From the NCBI GenBank assembly GCA_964235485.1, contig CAXSAZ010000019.1:12443-76442 (forward strand): a stretch of DNA of 64,000 nucleotides. Direction: 5' to 3'. Positions within the stretch are counted from its first letter, which is position 1. Each line of letters starts with the position of its first letter. The notes under the pieces are model-generated. The model worked only from the letters and a program-made list of their open reading frames with translations. It was not told the origin of the DNA and ran no database searches. Origin of the DNA: CAHJXG01 sp964235485. GTDB lineage: Bacteria > Pseudomonadota > Alphaproteobacteria > Acetobacterales > Acetobacteraceae. The position numbers and the translations under genes were made by a program. Of the stretch, positions 24,878 to 33,332 are shown piece by piece.

Positions 24878-25651
24878 TCACGCCCCCCGCACGTCCGTGC
24901 CCCAGCGGCGATGCAGGAAGCGTTCCCACGGCGCGAACAGCACCTTGTCGGCCAGCAGCCCGATCAGCACGATGACCAGCATCACCGCGACCACCTGCTC
25001 CATGGCGTTCAGCTCCCGCCCGTAATGCAGGAGCTGACCCAGGCCGAAGCCGCTGAGAATGGTCACGTAGATCTCGGCCGCCATCAGCGAGCGCCAGGCA
25101 AACGCCCAGCCCTGCTTCATGCCGCTGACCAGGAAAGGCAGCGACGCCGGCAGGATCACCCGCGTCCAGCGGTGGAAGCCCGCCGACCCCATGGTCCGCG
25201 CCGCGCGGGCGTAAACGGTGGGGATGCTGCGCGCGCCCGTGTCGGTCGCGATCATCACGGACCAGGTGGTGCCCATGACCACCACGAACAGCATCGCGCC
25301 CTCGCTCTGGCCGAACCACAGCAGAGCGAGCGGGATCCAGCACACGCTGGGCAGCGTTTGCAGCCCGAGCGCCAGCACGCCCACCGTGTCCTCCACGACC
25401 TCCCACGTACTGGACAGCAGGCCCAGCGGCAGCCCGATGGCGACGCCCATGGCGTAGCCGACCAGCAGCCGGCGCAGCGTCACCCCCGTGGCTTCCAGCA
25501 GGCTCCCGTCCGCCAGCGCCGCACCGAGATACTCGGCCACGCTGCCCGGCGACGGCAGCAGCACCGGCGACCAACGCCCGCTCCAGGACATGGCCTGCCA
25601 CGCCGCGACGAGGCCGGCGAAGAACAGCGCGGCGACCAGCACGCGCCTCAC
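24878..25651 (-). CDS. ABC importer permease (nitrate/sulfonate/taurine type)
   Basis: 257 residues from GTG 25651, whose GTGA overlaps the ATPase stop, so the two are translationally coupled. About six membrane helices; the EAA loop contacting the ATPase reads TMGSAGFHRWTRVILPASLP. Start and end features (LLPSPGSVAEYLGAALADG, then MLVIVLIGLLADKVLF and WERFLHRRW) match the SsuC/TauC/NrtB group. It forms the channel for an anion such as an alkanesulfonate, taurine, nitrate or a similar compound. Part of an SBP-ATPase-permease operon on the minus strand. Confidence 0.9.
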   Translation of the reverse strand: MRRVLVAALFFAGLVAAWQAMSWSGRWSPVLLPSPGSVAEYLGAALADGSLLEATGVTLRRLLVGYAMGVAIGLPLGLLSSTWEVVEDTVGVLALGLQTLPSVCWIPLALLWFGQSEGAMLFVVVMGTTWSVMIATDTGARSIPTVYARAARTMGSAGFHRWTRVILPASLPFLVSGMKQGWAFAWRSLMAAEIYVTILSGFGLGQLLHYGRELNAMEQVVAVMLVIVLIGLLADKVLFAPWERFLHRRWGTDVRGA

Positions 25652-26457
25652 AGCATCGCGTCCGGCGTGTAGTAGCTTTTCAGCGCCGCGGTGATGCGCG
25701 ACGCATAGCCGGACAGCTCGGCGCCGTTGATGTCGCGGGGGCGGGGCAGGGGGATGTCGAACACCTCGCGCAACTGCCCGGGGTGGGGGGAGAACAGCAC
25801 CACCCGGTCGGCCAGGCAAACCGCCTCCCGCACGTTGTGGGTGACGAGCAGGATGGTCTTGCGCCGGGTCCGCCAGATCTCCTGCAGGTCGTCGTAAAGC
25901 TGCTCGCGGGTGAGGGCGTCGAGCGCCGAGAACGGCTCGTCCATCAGCAGCATCCGCGGGTCGGGAGCGAGCGCGCGGGCCAGCGCCACGCGCTGGCGCA
26001 TCCCGCCGGACAGCTCGTGCACGTTGGCGCGGGCGAAGCGTTCCAGCTTGACCAGGCGCAGGTGCTCCATCGCCCTCTCGACCCGCTGGCGGCGTCCGAG
26101 GCCCGGCACCAGCCTCAGCCCGAACAGCACGTTGCCGAGCGCATCGAGCCAGGGGAACAGGGCAGACTCCTGGAACATGACCAGCCGGTGCCGCTCCGGC
26201 CCCGTGACGGGCACGCCGTCCGCCTCGACCCGGCCCGCGTCCGGCTTGGTCAGCCCGGCCACGATGTCGAGCAGGGTCGATTTGCCGCATCCGCTCGGGC
26301 CGACCAGGCAGACGAACTCGCCGGGCTGCACGTGCAGGCTCACGTCGTCGAGGGCGTGGACGCTGTCCCGGCGCGTGCGGAACCATTTGGACACGCCCTC
26401 GACGAGCAGCTCGCCCAGGCGCTCGTCCCCAAGCGGCGCGGTGTTGGCCGCCGGCAT
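25648..26457 (-). CDS. ABC importer ATPase (nitrate/sulfonate/taurine type)
   Basis: 269 residues from ATG 26457. Walker A GPSGCGKST, Q-loop FQESALFPWLDA, signature LSGGMRQRVALARAL, Walker B LLMDEPFSALD and switch His in VTHNVREA are all intact. The C-terminal ISxP-like block (VFDIPLPRPRD) is typical of SsuB/TauB/NrtC. It powers import with the permease encoded in the 4-bp overlap downstream. Thirteen bp separate it from the binding-protein gene upstream. Confidence 0.94.
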   Translation of the reverse strand: MPAANTAPLGDERLGELLVEGVSKWFRTRRDSVHALDDVSLHVQPGEFVCLVGPSGCGKSTLLDIVAGLTKPDAGRVEADGVPVTGPERHRLVMFQESALFPWLDALGNVLFGLRLVPGLGRRQRVERAMEHLRLVKLERFARANVHELSGGMRQRVALARALAPDPRMLLMDEPFSALDALTREQLYDDLQEIWRTRRKTILLVTHNVREAVCLADRVVLFSPHPGQLREVFDIPLPRPRDINGAELSGYASRITAALKSYYTPDAML

Positions 26458-26470
26458 GTCCAAGGCCACG

Positions 26471-27505
26471 CTAAGGTTTCTCGACCAGGCGGGACAGGTC
26501 GGGCGCCGTGCGCAGGAAGCCGGCGTCCTTGGCCTTCGCGACGAAGCCTTCCAGCGCATCGCGCGACACGGACGGGGTGAGCACGATCCGGGACCAGGCG
26601 CGCGCGATCAGCTCGGGCTTGACCTCCGTGCGCGTTTGCGCCGCCAGTTCCTCGCGCGCAAGCCGCTGCGCGTCCTCGGGGTTGGCCACCATCCACGCCG
26701 TCAGCTCCTCGTGCGCCGCGACGAAGCGCCGGGCGAGGTCGCGCCGTTCCCGGAGGAGCTTGGCGCTGGAGGCGAGCACGGTGGTCACGGACTCTCGTTC
26801 CTCCACGAGCACCTGGCCGCCCGCCTCCATTTCCAGGCGCGTCACCCAAGGCTCGACGGTCCACACCGCGTCCAGTTGCCGGCGCCCGAACAGCGCGAGC
26901 TGGTCCGGGTTGGCGGTGGGGATCACCTGGGCGTCGCCGCCGGTCGGCGTGACGCGCAGGCCCCCGGCGGTGAGCCAGGCGCGGGCGGCCACGTCCTGGG
27001 TGTTGCCGAGCTGGGGGGTCGCGATCCGCTTGCCCCGGAAGTCGGCCGGCCCCCGCAGCCCGGCGTCCGGCTGCACGACCAGGGCCGCGCCCCCTTCAAC
27101 CGCGCCGGCGACGATGCGGATGTCCTCGCCGCGCGCCTTGGCGTAGGCGTTGATTGCCGGGCTGGGGCCGACATAGGTGAGGTCGATGCTGTCGGCGAAG
27201 ATCGCCTCCATCGCGCTTGGCCCGGCGTTGTAGGTGAACCAGTCCAGCCTCACGCCCGGACCGAGGCGCTGCTCGAACCAGCCCTGGCCCCGGCGCGCCA
27301 TCCCGCGTGCGACGAGGGCTTGGACGTGGGTGATGTTCGGGAAGTGGCCGATCCGGAGCGTGGCGGCCTGGGCGGAGGCCGCCGGGCCGAGGCCCGGGGC
27401 GGCCAGCAGCGCCAGGCCCAGCGCGAGGCAGGCGCGGCGGCCACGGCGCGGCGCGGGGAGCTGCCCGTTTGATCGGGTCATGCCGTTGTCATGCGATGGG
27501 CGCAT
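26471..27505 (-). CDS. ABC importer periplasmic binding protein (SsuA/NrtA-like)
   Basis: 344 residues from ATG 27505 (GGAGG five bases upstream). The N-terminus is a signal peptide: Arg-rich PRRGRRACLALG, a hydrophobic stretch and cleavage after AQA near residue 47. The mature part begins TLRIGHFPNITHVQALVARG and shows the two-lobe NMT1/SsuA pattern (MEAIFADSIDLTYVGPSPAI, then KRIATPQLGNTQDVAARAWL). It should capture a sulfonate, nitrate or other small anion in the periplasm and pass it to the downstream permease. First gene of the operon. Confidence 0.9.
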   Translation of the reverse strand: MRPSHDNGMTRSNGQLPAPRRGRRACLALGLALLAAPGLGPAASAQAATLRIGHFPNITHVQALVARGMARRGQGWFEQRLGPGVRLDWFTYNAGPSAMEAIFADSIDLTYVGPSPAINAYAKARGEDIRIVAGAVEGGAALVVQPDAGLRGPADFRGKRIATPQLGNTQDVAARAWLTAGGLRVTPTGGDAQVIPTANPDQLALFGRRQLDAVWTVEPWVTRLEMEAGGQVLVEERESVTTVLASSAKLLRERRDLARRFVAAHEELTAWMVANPEDAQRLAREELAAQTRTEVKPELIARAWSRIVLTPSVSRDALEGFVAKAKDAGFLRTAPDLSRLVEKP

Positions 27506-28208
27506 CGGACCTCCATGGGGACGAGTGATGCCGGGGGCGGCGTGGTGCCTCCCCATCTCGGTCAAGACCTTTGCCGTGCCGCCTCCATGCTGTCGATACA
27601 GTCTTCGTGGAACCCGCGGCCAGCCGGGCGCAGCGCGTCGCGCCGCGGGTCGAGGCTTTGGTGGTCGGTGGGTATGCGAGCATAGCCGATCGGCATGGCG
27701 CCTCAGTGGTCAGGGAACCCGTCCAGGCCGAAAGAACTGGGCCGTAGGAAGTATGGCCGGGTTCCATGCCGGAGGTCGAGCCGTAAATGCCCGCGTCCGG
27801 AGCGGGGGCCGGCTCGGGGCCGGGAGCGGCCGTTTGCCTTCCCCGGCCCGGCCCTTGGTTGCACTGTGCAATAAAAACCACATGCGGGAGAAAACCGCCT
27901 TTCCCTGCATGGACGTCCCCTGCCGCATTGCAGCCATCAATCCCAGCCTATGCTAACAAGCGGTCACATGAACAACTCTGCAGCGACCCGCGCCGACGAG
28001 CGCGTCGGGAAAGCTTTGCCGAGCGGCTTGGGGCGGCGCAACTCCGCATGGAAGTAACGATCACGATAAAGTTAGCGATCACATAATCGGCAAGTCAGCT
28101 TAAGTGAGCAGTAACAGGCGTTTAAACGCCCTGTTTCCGACACAATCAGTCTTCAATCTTCCGCGGCGTTGAGGATCGTCTTTGGCGAGTCCTTCAAGGG
28201 TGTCAGTC
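27506..28208. promoter_or_regulatory. Long divergent intergenic region with direct repeats and a palindrome
   Basis: About 700 bp separate the ABC operon from the flavoprotein gene. No convincing gene is seen. The right third is AT-richer than the surroundings and holds CGATCAC twice, 18 bp apart (28058 and 28076), and a palindrome centred on GGCGTTTAAACGCC (28117-28130) whose flanks AACAG/CTGTT extend the symmetry. These look like regulator sites for the rightward cluster; the factor is unknown. Confidence 0.45.
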
Positions 28209-29708
28209 ATGTGGAAACAGGGCCAGTATCTTCGCCTAGTGATCGTTGGGGGTGGACCTGCTGGTCTTGCCCCGCTTCTGGCGGCGCACCGTGCTGGCGA
28301 ACTCGGCGCCCTGCTCGACGAGGGGGTGGCCGTCGTTGAGCAGTCCGCGCGCCTGGGATCTGGCTCGATCGGCGGCTATGCCATCAACTCGGACAGCAGC
28401 GGCCGCACCTTTGTCGATTGCCTGCTGGGCCACGAGGACACCGCGCTGACGCGGCTTGCGGACCATCCTCTGACCCGGCGGCTGGCCGATGCGGGGGACG
28501 GCACCGTGGCGCTGCGCGACGCCGGGCAGTTCCTGGGGCTGGTGGGCGAGGCGATGGGCCGGATGTTCGCGGAATACCCCGCGAGCCGCGTCCTGACAAC
28601 CCACCACGCCATCTCCGTCACGCGGACCGCCGGCGGCTGGAGCGTCCGCGTCCGCGACCTGGCCACGGGCGCCGAGCAAGCGTTGCTGACACGGCACGTC
28701 GTGCTGGCGACCGGCGCGGAGCAGCCGGTCGAACGCTTGGCGGCGGAAACGGTGGCCGGCGTCAACCTCGTGCAGCGCTGCGCCGGACGCCTGCTGCAAT
28801 CGGGCGACGTGCTGTCCACTGGCGGGCTTGAGCGCGTGGCGGGCCTGCTGGCGGCCAAGCCCGACCCCCAGGTGGTGATCGTGGGCGGATCAACCAGCGC
28901 CGCTTCCGTCGCCCACGCCCTGCTGCACCGCCTGCCGGGGGTCCGGTTCGGCGCGGGCGGCGTCACCCTGATGCACCGCCGCGAGCTGCGCATCTACTAC
29001 CCGGACCGCGCCTCGGCCCTCGCGGACGACTACACCGAGTGGACGGAGGACGACGTTTGCCCGATCAGCGGCAAGGTGTTCCGGTTCGCCGGGTTCCGGC
29101 TGGATGCGCGGGAGCTGGTCATGCAGGCGCGCGGCATCGGCGGCCGACCTCCGGAGCCGCGGGTCCGCCTGCACCGGCTCGGCGCCTCGCGCAAATCGCC
29201 TGATGGCTCGCCGAAACGCGAAGTCACCGAATCGCCGGAACCCGAAGGGTTTGCGGCTGGTTTCGCTGACGACGCGGGTGCCGTGCGGCTGCTGGACGGG
29301 GCCGCCCTGGTGATCGCCGCCCTGGGTTACCGGCCCCGGGCGTTGCCGGTGTACGGCCACAACGGGCAACCGGTCACGCTGCTGTCGCAGACCGGGCCGC
29401 AGCAGCCCTTGGTGGACGGCCAGTGCCGGGTGCTGGACGGCGACGGGCGGCCCGTGCCTGGCTTGTTCGGGATCGGCCTCGGCGCCGGCTTCGTGCCGCG
29501 CGGCCGTTTGGGCGGGGAAGCGAGCTTCCGCGGCCAGGCCAACGGCCTTTGGCTGTGGCAGCACGATGTCGGCTCGCTGATCATCGACGCCGTGATGCGG
29601 CCGTTCGGCGCCGCCTTGGCGCTGCCGGACGGCCTGCTGTGCCGGGCGCCCAGGCTTGCGCCCAGCCTCGCGCCCAGCCTTGCCGCCGCCGTCGTCGAGG
29701 AGGTTTAA
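28209..29708 (+). CDS. FAD/NAD(P)-binding oxidoreductase with an inserted palindromic repeat
   Basis: 499 residues from ATG 28209 (AAGGG upstream); a TTG start 27 bp earlier is possible. The N-terminal FAD fold reads LVIVGGGPAGLAPLLAA, and a second dinucleotide fold is VVIVGGSTSAASVAHALL, the layout of flavin monooxygenase-like enzymes. The C-terminal GLFGIGLGAGFVPRG closes the FAD site. Residues about 327-353 are a foreign-looking Ser/Pro/Arg-rich segment encoded by a palindromic repeat (29189-29268) in frame. The next gene starts 2 bp after its stop, so it belongs with the aminotransferase; substrate unknown. Confidence 0.8.
   Translation: MWKQGQYLRLVIVGGGPAGLAPLLAAHRAGELGALLDEGVAVVEQSARLGSGSIGGYAINSDSSGRTFVDCLLGHEDTALTRLADHPLTRRLADAGDGTVALRDAGQFLGLVGEAMGRMFAEYPASRVLTTHHAISVTRTAGGWSVRVRDLATGAEQALLTRHVVLATGAEQPVERLAAETVAGVNLVQRCAGRLLQSGDVLSTGGLERVAGLLAAKPDPQVVIVGGSTSAASVAHALLHRLPGVRFGAGGVTLMHRRELRIYYPDRASALADDYTEWTEDDVCPISGKVFRFAGFRLDARELVMQARGIGGRPPEPRVRLHRLGASRKSPDGSPKREVTESPEPEGFAAGFADDAGAVRLLDGAALVIAALGYRPRALPVYGHNGQPVTLLSQTGPQQPLVDGQCRVLDGDGRPVPGLFGIGLGAGFVPRGRLGGEASFRGQANGLWLWQHDVGSLIIDAVMRPFGAALALPDGLLCRAPRLAPSLAPSLAAAVVEEV
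29189..29268 (+). repeat. Palindromic repeat element, long form, inside the flavoprotein gene
   Basis: Begins GCGCAAATC and ends TTTCGCTG, with the internal arm GGCTCGCCGAAACGCG and the partner arm GGTTTGCGGCTGG separated by about 27 bases. The same borders and arms occur inverted at 30387-30442. It is read in frame as a Ser/Pro/Glu-rich segment that the enzyme family lacks, so it looks inserted. Confidence 0.75.
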
Positions 29709-29710
29709 CC

Positions 29711-31030
29711 GTGGCAGTGCCCCTGATCCGCCCAAGCCCGCCGCCTTTGAGCCAGGCCGCCGCGCGGCTCCGCGAGATCGAGGACAGCGGGGTATTCAGC
29801 AACTTCGGCCCCGTCAACACCCGGCTTGAGCACGACATGGTTGCCCGCCTGTTCGGCGGCGAAGGCGCCTGCGTGGCCGTGTGCAACGCCACGATCGGGC
29901 TGATGCTTGCGGTGCAGCAGGCCATCGGCGCCCCGCGCAAACCGCGGAGGACGCGCTACGCGCTGATGCCTTCCTTCACCTTTGCCGCTGCCGCCCAGGC
30001 CGCCCTGTGGTGCGGGCTCGTGCCGTTGTTCTGCGACATCGACCCGGAAACCTGGACCGCCTGCGCCGCCGACGAGGAGCGGCTGCTCGCCCGTTACGGC
30101 AGCGACATCGCCGTCGTCATGCCGTACGCCACCTTCGGCTACGACCTTGACCTTTCGCGCTACGCGGCGCTGACCCGGCGCCATGGCGTGCCCGTGGTGG
30201 TGGACGCCGCCGCCTCGCTCGGCACGGCGTCGGCTGACGGGCGCGGGTTCGGGACCGGGTTCACCGGCTCGGTCGTTTACTCGATGCACGCCACCAAGTC
30301 GTTCTCGACCGGCGAGGGCGGCATCGTTTACAGCGCAAACCCGGACACGGTGGCGCGGCTACGGCAGATGTGCAATTTCGGGTTCGCAGCGAAACCAGCC
30401 GCAAACGCCCCGCGTTTCGGCGAGCCGACCGGCGATTTGCGCGGCCAGTCCGCTGGGAGCGCTGCTCCGCAGCCGCGGACGGCGATCATGCCCGGCCTGA
30501 ACGGCAAGCTCAGCGAGGTGGGCGCGCTGCTGGCGCATCTCCGCCTGGACGGGTATCACGAGGTCCTGTCGCACCGGGCGGCCCTGATGCGCGGCTACCG
30601 GGAGGCCTTGCCGGAGCTGACCTACCAGCCGGAGCTGCCGGGCACGCAGGCGCATCAGTTCGCGCCCGGGCTGCTGCCCCCGGCGCTGGCGCCCTTGCGC
30701 GGCGAGATCGCGGCGGCGCTGGCCGAACAAGGCATCGGCTCCGCCACCTATTTCAGCCCCCATCTGGCGCAGCAGGACTACTTCGCCGAGCATGGGGTCG
30801 GCGGCGCGCTGCCGGTGACGGACGACGTGGCCAGCCGCATCGTCAGCCTGCCGCTGTTCGACAGCATGACCCCGTTGAACCTGGTGGAAGTGACCACCGC
30901 CGTGCGGCGGGAGCTGACGCGGGCGGCGCGGACGGTCCGCCGCCGCGCGTCCCGCCGCGCCGGGCCACCGGCGCTGCCGCCCGTGCTGGCCCAGCACGCT
31001 CCGCTTGATCGAACGCCTGCGCAGACCTGA
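29711..31030 (+). CDS. DegT/DnrJ/EryC1-type PLP aminotransferase with an inserted palindromic repeat
   Basis: 439 residues from GTG 29711 (GAGGAGG upstream, 2 bp after the flavoprotein stop). The fold-type I sugar aminotransferase pattern is clear: FSNFGPVNTRLEHDMVARLF, the PSFTFAAAAQAALWCGLVPL block, VVDAAASLGT and the PLP-lysine motif YSMHATKSFSTGEGG. Family members aminate keto-sugars in polysaccharide or antibiotic synthesis. Between NFGF and GLNGKLSEVGA, where relatives have a short loop, there is an extra segment encoded by an inverted copy of the palindromic repeat. Confidence 0.85.
   Translation: MAVPLIRPSPPPLSQAAARLREIEDSGVFSNFGPVNTRLEHDMVARLFGGEGACVAVCNATIGLMLAVQQAIGAPRKPRRTRYALMPSFTFAAAAQAALWCGLVPLFCDIDPETWTACAADEERLLARYGSDIAVVMPYATFGYDLDLSRYAALTRRHGVPVVVDAAASLGTASADGRGFGTGFTGSVVYSMHATKSFSTGEGGIVYSANPDTVARLRQMCNFGFAAKPAANAPRFGEPTGDLRGQSAGSAAPQPRTAIMPGLNGKLSEVGALLAHLRLDGYHEVLSHRAALMRGYREALPELTYQPELPGTQAHQFAPGLLPPALAPLRGEIAAALAEQGIGSATYFSPHLAQQDYFAEHGVGGALPVTDDVASRIVSLPLFDSMTPLNLVEVTTAVRRELTRAARTVRRRASRRAGPPALPPVLAQHAPLDRTPAQT
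30387..30442 (-). repeat. Palindromic repeat element, long form, inside the aminotransferase gene
   Basis: On the minus strand it starts GCGCAAATCGCCGG, carries arms GGCTCGCCGAAACGC and GCGTTTGCGGCTGG, and ends TTTCGCTG. It is in opposite orientation to the copy 1.1 kb upstream, yet is also read in frame (AAKPAANAPRFGEPTGDLRG), giving an extra loop. Confidence 0.75.
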
Positions 31031-31046
31031 CGAAGAAGGCCCTGGA

Positions 31047-31991
31047 ATGCGCTACGCCGTGATCTTTAAGACCTATGCGTGGGATGCGTTCGTGCATCGC
31101 CAGGCATCCCGCTGCGAGGCAGCGGCGGGTCCGGGCGACTTCTTCGTCTCAATCGACGAAACCAACGGCCCCGTCGGCCCGGTCCCGTTCGGCCGCGTGC
31201 ACCGCACCAGCAACGCCGAGATCACCGCCTCGGGGTTCGCCGACCGGTTCGAGAAGGGGTCGCTGATTTGGTGGAACCCGGACTACGTGCACTACCATTT
31301 CGCGGAACGGCATCCTGGGTACGACTACTACGTGTTCGTGGAGTACGACGCCGTGGTTCGGACCAGCATCGGGCGCATGGTCGAGCAGATGGCGGCACGG
31401 CAGGTGGATCTGGTTGATCTTCCCCGGCGCACGCCCAAGCAGGACTGGTTCTGGACCCTTTACCATCGGCAAACCTATGCGTTCGAGGAGCTGCAGGGTT
31501 CGTTGATCTGCGTGACGGCGTTCTCCTGCCGCGCGCTTCGATTGTTGGCCCGGCGGCGGCGGGAGATGGCGGGGGATCGCGCCGTCCGCTTCTGGCCGAT
31601 GGCGGAGGTGTTCATCCCGACCGAGATCGCCCGGGCCGGCCTTCATTCCATGTCCCTGGCCGAGTTCGCCCCCGTGGACCAATACCAATGGTTCCCGCCG
31701 GTCCTGGAAGACGACCTGGCCGGCGCGGGCGGGGACGCTTTTCTGCATCCCGTGCTCGACCGGGACCGCTACGTCGCGGCGATGCTGAAATCGACCGCCC
31801 GGTTCCGAAGCTTCCTGTATCCCCGAAGCCGGATGTGGCAATCGCTCCTGCGGTTTCCCAAGCACGAATACCTGCCCATGCTGTACGGCGCGGCGTATCG
31901 CCGGCTGCGCATGAGCCTCAAGGAGAAGGTGCAGATCCGGCGGCTGCGGCGCATGGTCGCCCCCATGGGCGGCGAACCAACGCGGCAATAA
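31047..31991 (+). CDS. Putative glycosyltransferase-like protein
   Basis: 314 residues from ATG 31047, 16 bp after the aminotransferase. The N-terminus MRYAVIFKTYAWDAFVHRQ and the region YDYYVFVEYDAVVRTSIGRM look like a GT-A-type nucleotide-sugar fold with an acidic metal-binding cluster, as in DUF3405-like glycosyltransferases. The C-terminal 60 residues are basic (KEKVQIRRLRRMV), perhaps for membrane association. No signal peptide. Together with the aminotransferase it suggests synthesis or attachment of an amino sugar. The family call is tentative. Confidence 0.6.
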   Translation: MRYAVIFKTYAWDAFVHRQASRCEAAAGPGDFFVSIDETNGPVGPVPFGRVHRTSNAEITASGFADRFEKGSLIWWNPDYVHYHFAERHPGYDYYVFVEYDAVVRTSIGRMVEQMAARQVDLVDLPRRTPKQDWFWTLYHRQTYAFEELQGSLICVTAFSCRALRLLARRRREMAGDRAVRFWPMAEVFIPTEIARAGLHSMSLAEFAPVDQYQWFPPVLEDDLAGAGGDAFLHPVLDRDRYVAAMLKSTARFRSFLYPRSRMWQSLLRFPKHEYLPMLYGAAYRRLRMSLKEKVQIRRLRRMVAPMGGEPTRQ

Positions 31992-31999
31992 GGCGGCGG

Positions 32000-32030
32000 G
32001 CTCGCCGAAACGCGCAACGTTTGCGGCTGG
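32000..32030 (+). repeat. Palindromic repeat element, short core, intergenic
   Basis: GCTCGCCGAAACGCG and ACGTTTGCGGCTGG arms, 8 bp after the glycosyltransferase-like gene stop. Third copy of the family within 3 kb, here outside any gene. Confidence 0.7.
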
Positions 32031-32123
32031 GTTTGCCTACCTGGGCGGCAGCGAAGCCCCGGCTCCGGTCGCGCCCGTGCCGGTCCCGTGCTTTCTTCCC
32101 TCCAACAGGCTTGGAGGGACGCC

Positions 32124-33251
32124 ATGGACGCGAGCTACCAGTTCGGCATCGAGGAGGAGTATTTCCTGGCGGACGCTGCCACGCGCGGCACGCCGCGGCG
32201 CCGGGTTGCGGCGTTCCACGCGGCGGCCCAGGCCCGCCTGCCGGCGGCGGAGCGCGAGCTGCTGCAATCGCAGATCGAGGTTTCGTCGGAGCCGTCCATC
32301 AGCTTCGAGAGCACGCGCGAGGCGTTGGGCGCGCTGCGCGCCGGGTTGGCGGAGGTCGGCCGCGACCATGGCGTCCTGGTGCTCGCGGCCGGCACCCACC
32401 CGGTGGCCCGCTGGTCGCGCCAAAGCCAAACGCCCAAAGGGCGCTACGACGAGATCATGGCAAAGACCCGGATCACCGGGCGGCGCAGCGTGGTGTGCGG
32501 TATGCACGTCCACGTGGAGGTGCCCCGGCCCGAGGCGCGCATCGATCTGATGAACCGGCTGCTGCCCGCCATGCCGCTGCTGCTGGCGCTGTCCGCGTCC
32601 TCGCCGTTCTGGCAAGGGCGGGCGACGGGGATGGCGGCCTACCGCATGTCGGTGTTCGGCGAGATGCCGCGCTCCGGGCTGCCGGACCTGTTCGACGGGC
32701 CGGAGGACTACGCGCGCTACGTGGACGCCATGACCCGGGCCGGGTCCATCGCGGACGCGAGCTTCCTGTGGTGGACGCTGCGCCCGTCCATACGCTACCC
32801 GACGCTGGAATTGCGGGTGGCGGATAGCTGCACGCTGCTGGCGCACACGCTGGCCATCGCCGCGCTGTACCGCTGCCTGGTGCGCCTCGCGGACCGGCGG
32901 CCCGAATGGAACCGGGGCCTGACCGGCGCGTCCCGCGCCCTCGTTGCGGAGAACCTGTGGCGCGCGCAGAGCGACGGGGTGCGCGCCGAGCTGATCGACG
33001 TGTTCACCGGCGAGGCGCGGCCCTTTGCGGCCTGCCTCGGTACGGTGCTGGAGGAGGTGGCGGAGGACGCCGACGCCCTGGGCTGCGCCGGCGAGGCGGC
33101 GGCGGCGCGGGACATCGTGGCCGGCGGCACCAGCGCGGACCGGCAGGCCGCCGCCTTTCACGCGGCGCGCGGGCGCGGCCTGGACGAGCGCGAAGCGACC
33201 GGCGCCGTCGTGGACTGGCTCGCCCGGGCGACGGCGGGCGTCGAGGCGTGA
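32124..33251 (+). CDS. YbdK-like carboxylate-amine ligase (glutamate-cysteine ligase family 2)
   Basis: 375 residues from ATG 32124 (GGAGG eight bases upstream), the usual GCS2 length. It begins with FGIEEEYFLAD, the ATP/metal-binding start of the family, and has SQIEVSSEP, GMHVHVEVP and PTLELRVADSC, all conserved in YbdK proteins. The family forms a gamma-glutamyl-like amide bond with ATP; the physiological acceptor of YbdK proteins is mostly unknown. A single gene, convergent with the large repeat protein. Confidence 0.9.
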   Translation: MDASYQFGIEEEYFLADAATRGTPRRRVAAFHAAAQARLPAAERELLQSQIEVSSEPSISFESTREALGALRAGLAEVGRDHGVLVLAAGTHPVARWSRQSQTPKGRYDEIMAKTRITGRRSVVCGMHVHVEVPRPEARIDLMNRLLPAMPLLLALSASSPFWQGRATGMAAYRMSVFGEMPRSGLPDLFDGPEDYARYVDAMTRAGSIADASFLWWTLRPSIRYPTLELRVADSCTLLAHTLAIAALYRCLVRLADRRPEWNRGLTGASRALVAENLWRAQSDGVRAELIDVFTGEARPFAACLGTVLEEVAEDADALGCAGEAAAARDIVAGGTSADRQAAAFHAARGRGLDEREATGAVVDWLARATAGVEA

Positions 33252-33332
33252 GCGGGCCTCTGACCCGGCCGTCACGACGAAGGGCACGGCGCACATGAGG
33301 GCGGTTCAGGCCGTGCAGGAATGGAAGCGCCC

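Noticed and set aside
22513..24975. An 820-residue plus-strand open frame across the molybdenum hydroxylase gene
   Set aside because: Antisense shadow of very GC-rich coding DNA, Arg/His/Gln-rich and without family resemblance.
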